DNA of 64,000 bases from Neopestalotiopsis rosae. Its lineage: Eukaryota; Ascomycota; Sordariomycetes; Amphisphaeriales; Sporocadaceae. The notes under the pieces were generated by a model. It saw only the letters and a list, made by a program, of their open reading frames with translations, searched no databases and was not told where the DNA came from. The stretch spans positions 2,294,001 through 2,358,000 of the forward strand of contig JALGAS010000004.1 of assembly GCA_023078685.1 (NCBI GenBank). Reading direction: 5' to 3'. A program made the translations under genes and the position numbers. Positions 1 through 13,830 of this stretch are shown here, piece after piece (the first letter of the stretch is position 1; every line of letters begins with the position of its first letter).

Positions 1-3000
1 TGAACAGATTATTGTGGATTGATGGGCAAAAGAGGTGTTGCGAGAAAAAAGTTCATCAGGCTCGACGATGCGAATTCTGACCGACAACCCCGCTACTACT
101 GGGTAATTATAATCATGTATGCAAGTTGTGGATACGTCTCACATCGTCATGTCAACATGTCTGTTGTCTGCCGTTAATCAGGGGAGATTTGAGGGCACTG
201 AACAAACATGAAGAAAAGGTGAGACAACGCAGGCATAATGCATAAGACCAACATACGCAATTTCTTCCTGCATAATAACCGCGCGCCACCACCCCCAAAA
301 TGGTGGCAACCCGGGATCATGTTCAAGACCGCCCGAAACCCCCCTCCGAGAATTATTGTTTCAAGTTGGAAAATGGCGGGGTGGCAATTGCACATGATGA
401 TGGCAGACTGCTGGTTGCTATGTTGGTTGCTGGATGCAATTCCCATATGCCGGTTGACCCATATTGCAACAGGAACCGGCCATATCGAGGAGAATTTTCT
501 TTGGATCGTTCAATGTTGGCGCCAGCGCTGGCGTCAAGTCAAGCGTTCGCGAATGCAACGGCTCTCAATCTACTGGTAAACTGGGGCGTCAGACATCAGG
601 CAATTTCTCGCTGCTACATACTGCAAAATATATCTCAGAACCCACTCACACGATGTCTCTCAGGCGTCTGGCGCGCAATGTATTCCGTAGATGAACCCCG
701 TTCGTACGTTAATTTTTTTTTCCCCCTCCTAGCATCTCTGCCCAGGCTCCATTGGTTGTATTACATGGATCTGCGCGGGGCGATTTTTTTGTGCCACAAT
801 GCTACCACACCATTTGCGCGCGCTACACGATAAATTTAGGTGTCTCGCCTCATGTCATGCCTCAATCAGGAATAGATAGCTCGTCTGCTCGATTTCCCCG
901 TTGGAATTCGACGCTGGACCTCAGAGGAGGGAGAAAAAAAACTGACAATGAAGAAAAGTGGATATCATCATGAGTTGATTGCCGCTGCATAGAGCGGTCT
1001 GGAGTCAGAGGTCTGGACAAATTCCTCCAGACATGACCCTCTCGCCGCTTCTCAACCAATCGATATTTGATATCGCTTGCAACCAGAGCCATTGCCCCAG
1101 AATTCAGGGTCCGCACCTAGCCGGGTCCCGAATGCCATGGTGCGTGAATTGCTCGGCGTCATAGGAATACTCTCTGCCTCAGGACAATTGATCACGACGC
1201 ACAACCAGCCACTGACACATACGTCCAGCTCTGTATCTTTGGATCAGTTTGGACATGCCATATTCAGTATAGGACTCGAATTGATCGCGTCTCTGTAAGA
1301 GTCATCCGGACTCTCACAACATAACTGTCGCGAGGGATCATCCTTTGCCTGTCGGCGCCATACCCGAAAAGGCTCGCCGAGTGGCATCCTTTCTGAGATC
1401 AGTTCACCAAGGACATACGTAGATAATAGATAACAAAGCATGATTATTCTTTCGGCGGCTACAGTCATCCCGGAGGCGCAAGATGAAGAGGAGGATAAGG
1501 TTGTTCGGTCAGCTTATCGACCTTGCCTCTCCTCTGACTAGACATTCGAGAAGCATGAAGCAAGTGCCAAGACACAGAGGTTTATATATTGCCTATTTCA
1601 AGCAACTGCGTGTGCTCACCTGACACTGGCAAGCTTTCAGCTGCAGATGAAGTACATGGCTGAACAGGACTGGCCGCCTTTGATGCAATCTATTTCTATT
1701 TGAAGAGGCCTTTGCTGATGTTAGAATTCTCCTCTGGTAGACAAAAATTATCATATACAATGTATGTGATTAAACCAAGCCGGGCTGGGAGAAAGCGAGT
1801 GCATGAGATCTTCCAATGTGACCCATAATGGATAAGCAGAAGTGTTTTTTTCTTACTATCATTTTATGTCAGTTATGCTTTGTTTCCTCTTCTAATTTGT
1901 TCTTAGCCGTCGTGCGCAGAGTTCTGCTTGGTCAACGGACTCATCTACCGGCATCTGGTCCTGCACACCAACATTTGTGGGAACACTACATTATAATAGT
2001 ATACTAGATATTCACACACTTTGCCACCGTCATGGAAGGATCAGGTTTGTATTAGTGTGCCAACATAGGTTTCGATGTGCCGATTGTCTGCAGCAATAAT
2101 TCTGCCACAGACTATGTCAGCAAAGCGATGTCGGACAGAAATTGAAGCTCAAGTGAGTGTGCTTTGCAGTCATGCTTGACACTGCACATGTGATGCGATG
2201 ACCACTGGACATCACATAGCTCTGTGATGTCTTAGCCAACACGAAAGAACTATTGGCGACCAACAGTTGCAACACAGGTTCGAGCCAGGAATCCTCCTCA
2301 TACCTGCTACGTGATATGCTGGCAAGTGCCTTGAAAGATAATGGCACAAGAGGTTGGGTGGAGAATTATATTACTGCAAGCGTACACTCGATTCACTCAA
2401 ATGACAGTCGCATAGAAGTATAGAGGATTGGGAAAACACACACTCATGTGCCTCCAGAGATTGGTACAGCCCACATACAACAAGGTCACAGCGATGTTCA
2501 TCATGGCCCATGGTATAAGAACATTGATTTTAGGGATGCGCTGCAATCAACAACGACTGGACCAAGAACAAAATTGGTGTCTGAGGAATGACCAATGACA
2601 TGACATTGAAGGGTTTGCGCAGCCTCGAACGGCATCAGGCTTTACATTTCACTGCAAATTGAATCCTCACAAGGGGCGTAGAACAGCCCAGAGTAAACGC
2701 CCGAGCAAGGCGCGCTTCACAACTCCTGGCGTGATGATCCGTTATATGAGCCGATCCACGCCTGATATTTGCGGCGAAAGTCTTCTACGGTGTTGCCGGG
2801 ACGGTACAAATGAAAATAACAAATATTTGGTCGCTCTTCTGTAACTTCTAGCTAAGTCGTGTTTTGCAGCACAAGGCAAATGCGAAATGTATTGTAATTT
2901 CTATGGGTATATCCTGAAAGCCAATTGATAAACGCAAAAGCGCAAAACTCCACTTAAAAACAACGTTTCACATAACCCGTCAGCACAGAGCATACTGTCA

Positions 3001-3022
3001 TGATCTCCATCATTTGTCACAT
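1..3022. other. Intergenic region, no supported gene
   Basis: The six frames hold only short overlapping reading frames without recognisable domains or splice-consistent extensions. Base composition is mixed, with no AT-rich RIP-like block. The right end is the 3' flank of the minus-strand transcription factor gene. I cannot assign any feature here. Confidence 0.6.
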
Positions 3023-5967
3023 CTAGTCTTTGGTAGATTTGTAACCCCAAGCTAAGGAGCCATCGGCATTGTGAGGATATTGGTCCATTTCCGAGGGTGT
3101 GTAGTTGTACAGAGCTGCCGGAGCATTGGGCGCGCTCCAGGAGGGATCGAGCATCTGCTGCAGATTGAATCCGAACCCATCATCAGGGATCGGGATGGCC
3201 TGATAATCGGCCATGTAGGAGTTGGAATATGCATCAGGCATCTGTGGTTGATGATGTGCTGCTTGATACAAGGCATAAAAGCCTTCATGTTGATTGGCAG
3301 GACTCATCGACTGTTGCGACAAGTGGTATGGAGGTGGGGGTTGTTGTGGATGCGAGTATGGAGATATTGGGGGTAAAGAGAGCGAGTCTGCTTGGCTGGA
3401 CGCGATGGACGCTTGTTGCAACGGTGGCAACGTCGCGGGTTCGGGAATTGCCATCGGAACATGTCGTCTGTCCATGGACTGAGGTGGATTTGGCCGGCTG
3501 CGGTAGAGTGGTGTCATCTTATTCTGCCAGGCCGATGTGGAAGTTGGGGGATGCAGAAGCGCGTGAGGCTGAGGATCTTGCTGCATCATAGTTAGCAATG
3601 AGTACGGCATGGGCATGTGGTATTGCCAGGGAGAATCTTACGCCATCGGTCATGGTACCGCTCTCGAAAGAGATTCTGTTTGTGTTGGGGTCGTCGAACC
3701 ACTTGCGAAGTCCAACTAACCAGCTGGATGCAAGCGACCAGATGGTTTGCGCCTCCTCCAAGAGTGTCACCATTCGTTCGTACATCCTCTTACCCTCCAT
3801 TCGCACTTCATCAGGATGTCTACGTGGATCGACTTATCGCAATGTTAGCATAGTTAATTACTTGGCATGTGGTATCTGCTTACGTTGCGGGAACTTGTGC
3901 ATATAAGCTGCAAGAAGGCCGCAGCTGTAGACACTGAATGTCTGTTCATGTGTTAGTGGGTGACAAGTGAAGACTGTCTGGGACAGCAACTACTCACGGC
4001 AATTTGATGACCGACTCTCTCCTCTGATGGTCGGCCTTCCACGTATTGGGCATCAACCTGTTCGTAGAGCATTCTGACGTTCTCGACTAGCTCCTCGCCC
4101 ATCTGGCGGTACATGCGAACTGTCTGGTCTCTCGGGTTGCTGCGCGTAGCATGGATTATTCTGGAACCGGATCAGTAAATGAACGACTTGGAAATTTGCA
4201 GGATATGACACTGAAGGAATGAGGAAGGGAGATTGTTTCCTTACTCATCCATGTAGGTTTTCCTTAGTACTATATTACAGAGACGAAGACCAGTGGTGCA
4301 ACCCAGGAATGCCTGTAAGCAGAAACAGTTAGAAGCCATAAAAACGTTATAAATGGTATTTGTAGATTTACCAAGTCTTCGTTGTCCTGCCTGTGTCCTT
4401 TGAGAGACTTGATGCCAAACCTGTGATCGCCGAAGAGGTTATCCTCGAATCTCCGCAGCGAAGAGGCCATTCTTTGATATTCGCTGTTGTCATTTCCAGG
4501 CCTCGAGCTTTTTTCATTCGAGACCGCCCGTCGAGCAATAATGCCCCAAAGGTGGTGAGTCTGGATCAATGTAGCGAAAAGAGACCGTGGACGGAGAGTC
4601 GTCAACTGTGGATTTTGCATTGCTGGGGGTGTGCCCTCCAAGGCAGCTCGACTTTGCGGTACTTGAGCAGCCTTGAACTCTTCTTCGTCGCAAGGCAAAA
4701 GAGCAGTGATGTCGCTGGAGGCCAGGGAAAATGGTTTATATGGGCCACTGTGGAGGTTATCTTGACTATGTAAAACCCACTGAAGTTGTATGTTAGCCTT
4801 GTGGGCTGACTTGAAGCAGACATGATGCCATAGATGCATGTATTCTGGTGACTGCTGGATTGAAAAGTGTACTCACAAAGGTGCGTCTAGCAGACTCGGC
4901 ACGAATGATCTCCTCGGGCAAAGAGTTTGACGTGATGCGCTCATATGTTTCCTCGCGATGAAGCCTCATGAGAGCCGCCATTCTCGTGGCAACGCCCATG
5001 TTGATCTATAATAATTAGCCAAGGTCTTGGCGACGTAGTACTGCCATTGAAGACATACATAGCTTGAATTCGACATGCCGCAGCCCTGTTGAGCTATGCT
5101 CAACAAGAGAAAAGCCTGACATCTTTCGAGTGTTGGCTGCTGATAGAGCTCATTCATGGCTAACCGCTCTGCACTTTTCATGAACCAATCGACGGCCTTG
5201 TGGCTGTCCCCATACCGCGCTTGGATCTTTCTGTTGAATCTGGCCGATATACTTAGAATGCTGAGAAGAAGAAAGACGCTGATGGATGAAGGGTTCTGTT
5301 CAATCTGCTGTGGGAATCGTTCCTTGTGGATGAAGCCAAGCTGAAAGTAATGCGTGGTGAAGGCATAGACGCCTTCCTTGATTATGTCTACTTCTGGAAG
5401 TAGAGCCCACTCGTTCTCCCATTTGGGAACCTTGGTGTTTGGAATGGCATCATGGGCACCGGGGGAGACGATAGACTCCCTCTTGATCCTGGCAATCTCG
5501 CTCTTGGGTCTCCTGTCTGCCCTTTGCCTGGGATGGCGGAACTGTCTGTCCTCGTCAGGATCACCCCTAGAGGGAAAGTAACTGCAGTGGTGTAAGTCAA
5601 AACGAACGAAGATTCACGAGGTTTCGGTAGAGTGTCAGGTACCATTCTTCAGGCACGCCAGCCTCTAGACAGGATGTGCACGGCGGATTCTTGTCATGTA
5701 AACATTTACTTCGCATGCGCCGGCATCTGTTGAGCATTGCCGGCGGTCAGTACAATGACGGAGCAAGTGGTGACATTTCATAGACGGAACGTACCTCCGA
5801 CAGGCAATCGGAGCTCGACGTTTGATAGGAGCAGCCGGACCGGCATTGGCGGCGGATTTCTGCCCGTTGTGGGCGGCGGCGACTGGAGTCGTCGTGGTCG
5901 AGTATGGAGACCCTGGACTGTCGACGCTCGGGGAGGCGTGCTCCGATGATTGCATTGGAATGTCCAT
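3023..5967 (-). CDS. Zn(II)2Cys6 fungal-specific transcription factor, 784 aa, ten exons
   Basis: Nuclear DNA-binding regulator of the Gal4-type family. Exons on the minus strand: 5967-5795, 5726-5643, 5581-5059, 5005-4877, 4779-4372, 4312-4245, 4160-3998, 3941-3884, 3832-3642 and 3580-3023. The total is 2,355 nt and closes in frame. The first two introns fall inside the zinc cluster, whose six cysteines become contiguous only after splicing: C56, C59, C66, C74, C77 and C86, spaced CX2CX6CX7CX2CX8C with the core CRRCRRMRSKC. The middle region, from about residue 100, looks like the family's helical regulatory domain (short segments such as AFLLLSIAQQGCGMSNSSY and EETYERITSNSLPEE). The C-terminal 190 residues are rich in Gln, Pro and Ser and may form an activation region. 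The intron before 3832 uses an AAG acceptor after a good CTAAC branch site. There are no clustered pathway genes, so the targets are unknown. Confidence 0.9.
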
Positions 5968-8900
5968 GGTGCCAGCAACAGCCGGATGGGTACGAAAGAG
6001 TCAGCAGTCAACAGTCAGCAGTCAGACTGCAGACTGTCTATCAGTCTAGGTGTGCCTCGTTGGTAGGCAGTTCAAGTCGCCCGGCAGGCCCGTTAGACGC
6101 GGCAACTCTCCAAGTTTAAGCCTCCACTGCTTGCGGCTATGTATGTACTGATGTATGTATCCCCGTGCGTATCGTAGCTTGGCTGTATCCGTAGATATGG
6201 TATGTGCGCCCGTGCATGCAGTCAATCAGTCGTACGTACGTGCTGTGGAAACGAATATATGAGGCGGAGACTTTTTGGGTCAGCTTGCCGCCAGAAATTG
6301 CCTGCCGCAAATGGGTTCTGGCAAGTTGGGGAGCCAATCAGTCGTGTGATGCACGATGTGCCTAGGCTCTATTGCCGGCCGAACAAGACGATCACCGGCA
6401 ATCTGTAAGGCCAAGAGCTGCCACGCATATCTCGGGGCAATCGGGAGCAGAGCGTGACTCTTTGGTTCCGAAGCAGGCCTGTTTGTGATATGGAAAAAAG
6501 ACCGGAGGCGCTCCGTTGATAAGTTATTTGAGTAGGTCGGGTTTGTAGGTTGAGGGTTGACAGCAAACGATCAAGAAGAAACGTCTCTTCCCACCCCCAA
6601 TTGAATTCCCAAGCCAAGCGGGCGGCGGGGGTTCCAATTTATGGCAGAGACAAGCTCCACTGAAGTTTAAAGAGGGACCCCCCAAGGCTGGTACCTAGAC
6701 AGGTCTGGGGGGACCCCAGACAGAAAGTTAAGCACCCCGAAGTCCCCTGTCCTCCAGCGACCAGTCGGCTGCTACCTGCAAGAAGCAAAGGGCCCTTCAG
6801 GGGCTCTCGGGCCGTGGTAGTGTGTAAGTATGGTAGGTAGGCACATTACCAGATTGCTGACCAGCTAATGTACACACATATTCTCCCAGAGACTCCGTAG
6901 ATACCGCACGCTTGAGAGGTACAGTGGATGATGAATTCGCCTCAAAAACGTCTGAGCGGCACATAAGTCGGGCTTAGCACCTGGGCCATGTGTGAGCTAA
7001 TGCTTGAAGGTCATGGCAAGGCGATCATTAATCAGCCCAAGCTTTTCACTCTATTCACCGCATTGGGACTAGACTAGGTAGGTAGATACTAATGTAGATG
7101 CATATTGAATGGATATCATCTTTGAACGTGAGCCTGTGAAGGATGTTTGCACGTCTCTCTCTGTGTACACTAGCGAGCACGCTGGATTTCAATCTCCTCC
7201 GCATAGGAGACGGAGCAAGTACAACCATGTAGATACATTCTTGTCTGGCATCACATAGTAGAAGCAAAGTAGCGGACACGCGGGACATCCAAGAAGTATG
7301 CGAGCTAAACATTATCTCAACGGGCGAGACTGAGACAGCAGTTTTCGACGAATGAGGTGCGGTGTTGCTCCTGCCGCTCACTTCATGTCATCTTCCCTAC
7401 ATCACGTACCTAGCCCTAGCTCTCAACGCCTAGGTATTTCACCATCGACGTGGCGCTTTGGTCTCCCCTTCAAGCTTCAGCCACGACAAGAACAAGCAGA
7501 GGCGCCGTTCGACCCAAGCATTATGGCATTGCTTTGCGAAAGAGCGGAATCAATGCCTCCAATATGGTCCCATCCAAGGACCATAGCGGAAACGCATCGA
7601 CAATTGCATGCAAGAGAAGCCTGATACTCGCATACATACATGGGTGACTGTACTTCTTGCTGGTCCTCTCACCCAATAAGGCGGCAGCAGTATGCACAAA
7701 ATCCTTGCACCACATCCGAGTTTGTCGATTCACATATATTGAGCTGCCGCAGGCCACAATTGCCCAATGATAATATCTTCTTTGTTACGTCAATTAAGGG
7801 TCTCTTTTCATAGCTGGGGACCTAGATGCGATCTTGTGCCTCGTCATTTCCAACGGCCATCTCTCCTCAGCTAGACCTGGTGACCATGCCCACCAGTCAA
7901 CGGTGGTTGGAACTTTTCGACGTCCACTACTCCGAGAGAATCGGACACACGTGGGTCGACTTGTACAGTACCACCCGGAGAACAGGAAGCTACCAATTAT
8001 GTAAATGGCGAAATGACCGCTCACGAGGATGTGTATTGACAACTCTGGCTTGTCAAATGTCGCCCACATATATTTGCAGTACCGAGATAGAGTGCCGCAT
8101 CACACGCAGCCAAGATTGTCGTGATCATCACAAAGGCTCACGAACCCCTTCAAGTGCCGACAGACTAGAGAGACCCTGCCTTACTGGCAATGCGGCATCT
8201 CTCAAGCTTTTACGGGATCTGAACACCGGCTCGCTAGGGCAGCTAAAGCACCTCTAGGCACGTCGATCAGCTGCCATGATGGCAGAATGAGAACGTGATA
8301 GTGGACTCCGCGGAGTCGTAGCAAAAGACCTAGCGTCTCAAGACCGCTAGCTACTTCGCGGAGATGCTCAGACCTTTTTATCAATTGAATTCTTGTTCCC
8401 GGAGGAGACTGGGGGAGCAAACAAGCACACCATCCCAAGGAGCTTTTTCTTGAATAAGTTAAGCATATTTGATTACACCACGGAAGATGCCGGTCTCACA
8501 GTTTCCCCCAAGAAACGGGTGCGAACCGTTCACTTTTAGCTCAAAAACGAACACGCTTGTGTACAGCGGAATCACTTGGGAACTTGATGTCTCAAACCAA
8601 GGAGAGGCAAAAGGAGAGGCCTCTCATGCCAGACCAGGCACGCAAAGCAACAAAGTACCGCGAATATACACAGTAGAGGCAGGTTACGCATTCCGTATCT
8701 ACACTTGCACTTTCCCTTACACCAATCATGATGCTTCGCAACCTCCCCATCCTTCCCACCACATGCATTCATGGGTGGTAAGATGGCCGAGCAACCGAAT
8801 AGCCGCATGATGTTTGCTATCGAGCACATCCAGCCAAACATGACTCGGTTCTCACCATCCCTTGCCTTCAATTGTTTCCACCGACATTGTTGACCCCATG

Positions 8901-9972
8901 TCCATCACCAAACTGGAAGTTCAAAGTTCTCCATGAAGATCATCGTGGGAGGCCCCCATCTACTAGGCATTATAGCACGTGGCATTTGCTCGGCCACAGC
9001 CGAAAGTCAAGTCGATCACGATTGTCCCAGACAGCGTGCGTCTGTTCTCTCGATTACCGCTGTCACAAAGCTCGGTAGGGCCGGCCTGCAACGTCGATCA
9101 GTACTTTTTACGCACTTGCCCAAAGACCGGACAGATGGAAGTTCTGAATCTGCCACGCTGATTGCAACACTTAAATCAGTGTCGATCCGACGACTGGGCT
9201 TGTCATTCTTGGTCCCAATTTCGACTTCTTGCAGATAATGCACTCTTATTTCAAGCAAACATCTGCGCCAAGCCCTGTCGTGTCAACACACCAGATGTTT
9301 TTTTCTTACCCCCTCCACAAGTCGCCCAAGATAATCTGTTATCAAGCCTGGGAATCTGGAGACTGACTCTTGAAGAAAGTCTAATTATCAGTCTTGTCCC
9401 CAGCAGAGGCGGGGGGTCTTATCCATCTCGAAGCTTCTGCCCTTGCTTCTTCCTAGATAAGCGATTCTTCAATGTCGTGCCCACTGATGACTAAAATCGG
9501 CAGGGTCCATAGAGAGCCTCAATGCCACCCATGCAAGCTGTATAGAGTATCCATGCACACCATATCCAAATCATTGATACCCTGCCTGCAGGGCAACTCT
9601 TGTGCCTGCCGCGAAACCCTTGGAACATGATCACGCCTGTCTGTATACAGCTCGGCCGAGCGTCCGAACCTAGGAAGATAACTAGCGGAGTGCGCCGGCT
9701 GCGATAGATGTGGGGAGCTGCGAGCTGGGCAGCTGGGTCGGCGATAGCTATGACGAATTCTCCAAGTCCCATTGGACTGGAAGAACCGCTGGGTCAACTG
9801 AATCGGTGCTTATGCCCATTTGCTTTTAATAATGCTTCGGGTGCCAACAGTCCGCCCGAAATGGCACACCAAGGGGACAGACAACCTTCAACGACAGCTC
9901 GTGATTCCTTGACAATCCACAAAAGTCGATTACTTTTTTTAACCTTTGCTGCTGCTGCTGTTGCTGGACAGG
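5968..9972. other. Long intergenic region upstream of the divergent regulator and P450 genes
   Basis: About 4 kb between two divergently transcribed genes. It holds short repeats near 6000-6050 (several copies of a CAGTCAACAGTCAGCAGTCAG-like pattern) in the probable promoter or leader of the transcription factor, and scattered TAGGTAGG motifs (6835, 7077). The longest ATG-initiated frame is 143 codons at 7826-8257. It has no recognisable domain and unconvincing composition. I see no supported gene. Confidence 0.5.
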
Positions 9973-11752
9973 ATGATGTGGTCCTCGTCCGTTGACCCAG
10001 TCCGCGGCCTCGTCGCAGCAGCTCTCTGTGCCTCTGTCTTGACGCTGCTGTCTACTCGATTATTCCGGAAAAGGTACCCGTATCCGCTGCCCCCGGGGCC
10101 CCGAGGCAGATTCCTAGTTGGGAACCTAGGCCAGCTAAGCGTCGACCACCCTGAAGAGGACTACATACGATGGGGCAAGGAGTATAGTAAGACAAGTCCA
10201 CATCATAAGTGAATATGTCTTGGTTATTCTGACCAGAAAATAACGCAAAAGACTCCGATGTCATCTATACAAACGTGCTTGGTCAGCACATGATCAGCCT
10301 CAACAGCGTGAAAGCGGCAACTGACCTGCTCGATCGTCGCGGGGCCAACTATTGCGACCGGCCTCGGTTTACCCTTTTCGAGGTGTGCGTACTTTTCTCT
10401 CCTAAACTGATGGTTATCTTTCATGTCCTTTTACTCCATACGCATCAGATGGAAACTGACAAGATGAAGAATGGGATGGGGCTTGACCTTGACATTTCTG
10501 CGATGGGGCCCTCAGTTTAAACTGCACCGGCGCTTGTTCCAAAATACCTTTACTCAGTCAAATGTCAAGATATTCAGACCGATACAGCTGCATGAGTGCA
10601 GAAAGGCCGTCAAGCTGCTGATCAAGGACCCCGAAGATTGGGAAAAGATTACCCTCTTGTTGACCACCAGCATCATATTCCGCATCGCTTTTGGTCAAGA
10701 GATTACCGACAAGGAATCTCCGTACTGCGCCATGTCCGAAGCTGCCAACGATGCAACCACCAACGGCGGCATTGCGGGTGCGACTCTGGTGGACATTTTC
10801 CCACTCGCTCGCTTTATTCCCAACTGGATAAACCCGTCGTCATCGCTGCGACATGCAAGGGCAAGCCGCCCAGCCATACAAACTATCCACGACAAGCCGT
10901 GGGAAGCAAATATGAAGGACATTGAGGCCGGGACCGCTGGCCCTTCGTTTATGCAGACGCACTGGGACAAGTATATGGAAAACGCCAAGACTGGAAAGAC
11001 ACAGGAGATGACTATTGAGGACATTAAAGGCGCCACGGGCGCTGTCTTCATTGCGGGAGGCAACAGCACCTGGGGCACGATTCTCTCCAACATGCTGTTC
11101 CTGACCAAGTATCCGGAGATTCAGAAAAAGGTCCAAAAGGAGATTGACGCGTTGCTGCTCGATAACAAAGACGGTAAACCACGTCTGCCCACCTTTGAGG
11201 ATCGCGAGGCGCTCAAGGCCCTGGACAACTTTATGATGGAGACGCTGCGGTGCCTGCCCCTCAACCCGCTCGTCATCCCACACAAGAGTCTCCAAGACGA
11301 CGTCTACGAGGGCATGTTTATCCCGGCCGGGACTACCGTGTTTGCCAATGCCACGGCCATTACCAAGAACCCCGACACGTATACCGAGCCTTCCCGGTTC
11401 GATCCGGACCGATATGACCGCGGCGAGCCGCAACCAAACGGAAACTTTGGCTTTGGTCGCCGCAAGTGTCCGGGCAACTGGCTCGCGCTCGCTAGCGTGT
11501 ACATGTTTCTTGCCACATTCCTCGCCATTTTCGAGTTGGAACAGGTGGTCGGGGAGGACGGCAAACCTATCGTGCCAGAGCCCGGCGTGTCGATAGGTCT
11601 AGGCGGGTACGTTTTCTCAGCCTCCTGCGTGTGTGATTATTTGCACGTCGTGCTAACATGTTTCTCTTCATAGACACCCGACGCCCTTTAAATGCAAAGT
11701 CAAGCTTCGGAATCCAGAAATGGCAAGGCTAATAAAGCAGGAAGACCATTGA
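9973..11752 (+). CDS. Cytochrome P450 monooxygenase, 525 aa, four exons
   Basis: Haem-thiolate oxygenase, expected in the endoplasmic reticulum membrane. Exons 9973-10186, 10237-10384, 10470-11606 and 11674-11752 total 1,578 nt in frame. The N-terminus has a hydrophobic anchor (about residues 8-27), then the proline-rich hinge PLPPGPRG. The I-helix motif AGGNSTW replaces the common AGxxTT. The K-helix ExxR is ETLR, the PERF-like segment is PSRFDPDRY, and the haem-binding loop is FGFGRRKCPGNWLA with the Cys ligand. The overall pattern (GWGLTLTFLRWGPQFKLHRR) resembles fungal P450s annotated as O-methylsterigmatocystin oxidoreductase-like, but the substrate cannot be told from sequence. I chose the first ATG of the tandem ATGATG at 9973. 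The frame continues upstream through a CTG repeat but has no earlier ATG. The third exon's acceptor reads GAAG, preceded by CTGAC. No biosynthetic neighbours are visible. Confidence 0.93.
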
Positions 11753-13830
11753 ATGGCTGGACTGGGAACAGCTCAACTTGTTGAAATGGATAAGGGCCAT
11801 GAGTTCCATTGATGTTGCGGAGGACAAACTGGGTATGAGAGACGTCAAAGTAGTCCAGGGTGCGAGGTCAGGGGGGGGCTACTCACCAGGGTGTGTGATT
11901 ACCTTGTCCCGTCCGTCGTCCCCATTCCTTCGGCAAGCCGAGAAAAGGGACATTTACCTCCTCTCTCTCGTTGGCTGACCCGACGCCTCGGAGCCCGACA
12001 AGCATTCATACTTGCTAGATACATAGCCAAGTGGATTTTCACTAATATGCATCGATGCATCATGTCTTCTTTTTTATGCACTTGTGGCTTGCGGCATCAT
12101 ATAAAGGCCCCAACCACACCGGTTGTACAAAAAACCAAGACACCGCGCGCCGCAAATGCAAATGTCTGATGACTCTGCCCTCGTTACACAATCAATATGC
12201 CAATGGGAAGCACATTCTACTCCCCGTGGGGAAGTCCCGTGGGGCGCAAAAAACGAATGCCATATATTGCGGCCATGTTAAAAACAAAAAATGAGACACG
12301 GCTCATTCGTCTCAGCCCTACTACCGTTATACCCGTCCCGCCACGTATGAGATGGTTATATCTTAAAACGGTTCCCGCATCCTCTCCATTCTTGCGAGTT
12401 TATATCGCTTCATTCCGGACATTCTTGTCCTTTTTTTTCTGCATGTTTTTTACCTAATTCTCTGGTCATCGACGATCAACTGTGTTTGCCGTGTTGAGAC
12501 GTGCGGACCTTGATCGTATGAAATGCATACGGCTCTGGTACCCAGCCTCATGACAACTTTTCTTCTTCCGCATCTCGAATCATACGTGTCACACGACATG
12601 TCCCCTTATTGTCTGCACCACAGTCCTTTGGGGAATTATCCAAGTCTTATGATGAATTGAATAATCATGAACCCTTTACAAGCCCACCCCAACCAAACTC
12701 ACTCTTACATGGAAGCCTTCTTGTCCCACAAAGAAAGCTGTATAACCCAATAGGAAGAATTCTGAGATGGGAAGCAAAGACACAAGAGAAAGAAAACCCT
12801 TCTCCAGATCTTTCGTTGCGACTCCATCTTCCGAGTAGCCGCTCGTGGGGTAAACATGAACGGGCCTACTTGATCCTCGCATGCAATCAGCTCAACTTGC
12901 GAGCCCTTGAAGAAGGCTTACACGCAATTCTTTTTATCGTTTTTGACATGAATCAGAAGACTTGAAACCCCGTTGGAAGCGTTTCTACATGATGGGATCG
13001 GTGTCGACTTTATTTTGCATCTTGATTTATTACAAGGTAAACCCAGCTCCGGAGAGCCAAAATAATGTCAGTGCAGAATGTGGGAAAGAAGAATCCACAA
13101 CAAAACCGCTTAAGGAATGTTCTCTCCTAGGACCCGCTCAGATAGGAGAGAGCCGTTGCTGGAAAGGGGAGTGATATAAATTCAATCTATCTGGAAATTA
13201 GCGATGCTGAGGCGGTCAAGACAACGAAGAAGAAAAGAACATCGGTCATGTTCTCCTGATGAAATCCCCGCGATTCGTGCTCGACTAGCAGCATCATGTA
13301 AATACTGTGATGCTGAATATCATGCGATCGTGTATTCATGTCGTGCAACTAGTCAGAAGTAGAGAACAGTAGTATGGTTTGAATGCCTTATAAAGGCTGT
13401 TTTGTATTATTGTGAGAACCGATGTAACGAGTGGCTCTTGCACACGCATCGACTCCTTATGTTCTTGACAAGGACAGGACACGATCCTTATCATCTTCCA
13501 CCTCCTCATGGCTCCAACAGTGCGCTCGCGCGATTGGCAGCGCTGCGTCCCGCCAACTCCTGAACCCAAACCAAGGGCAATAATAACCCATTTTGTTTTA
13601 CAAATCAGAGGTCGACCTATCCGAAGGTCGACCCATAAGTCCAAACGCCGTCGCCAATGCTCCCAGTCGTGACCTCTATAGCCACGTTATTACGATCTGA
13701 TCTAATGAAAAATAATATACACGAAATGTCTAAAGTAGTAAATGAGTGTGTCTGAAGCAAGTTCGGCTGCTCGCATTGTTGTCTAATAAATAGGGTATCG
13801 GGTAAGTAAGCATCGTAGAATCGAAAACTT
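11753..13830. other. Intergenic region, no supported gene
   Basis: Sits between the 3' ends of the P450 (+) and the Sec2-like gene (-), so it contains two 3' untranslated regions and their terminators. It has pyrimidine-rich stretches (around 12420-12450) and no frame with a recognisable domain. Confidence 0.55.

Noticed and set aside
7826..8257. 143-codon ATG frame on the plus strand
   Set aside because: No domain, signal peptide or gene-like composition, and overlapping frames on the other strand are similar in length. Not distinguishable from chance.
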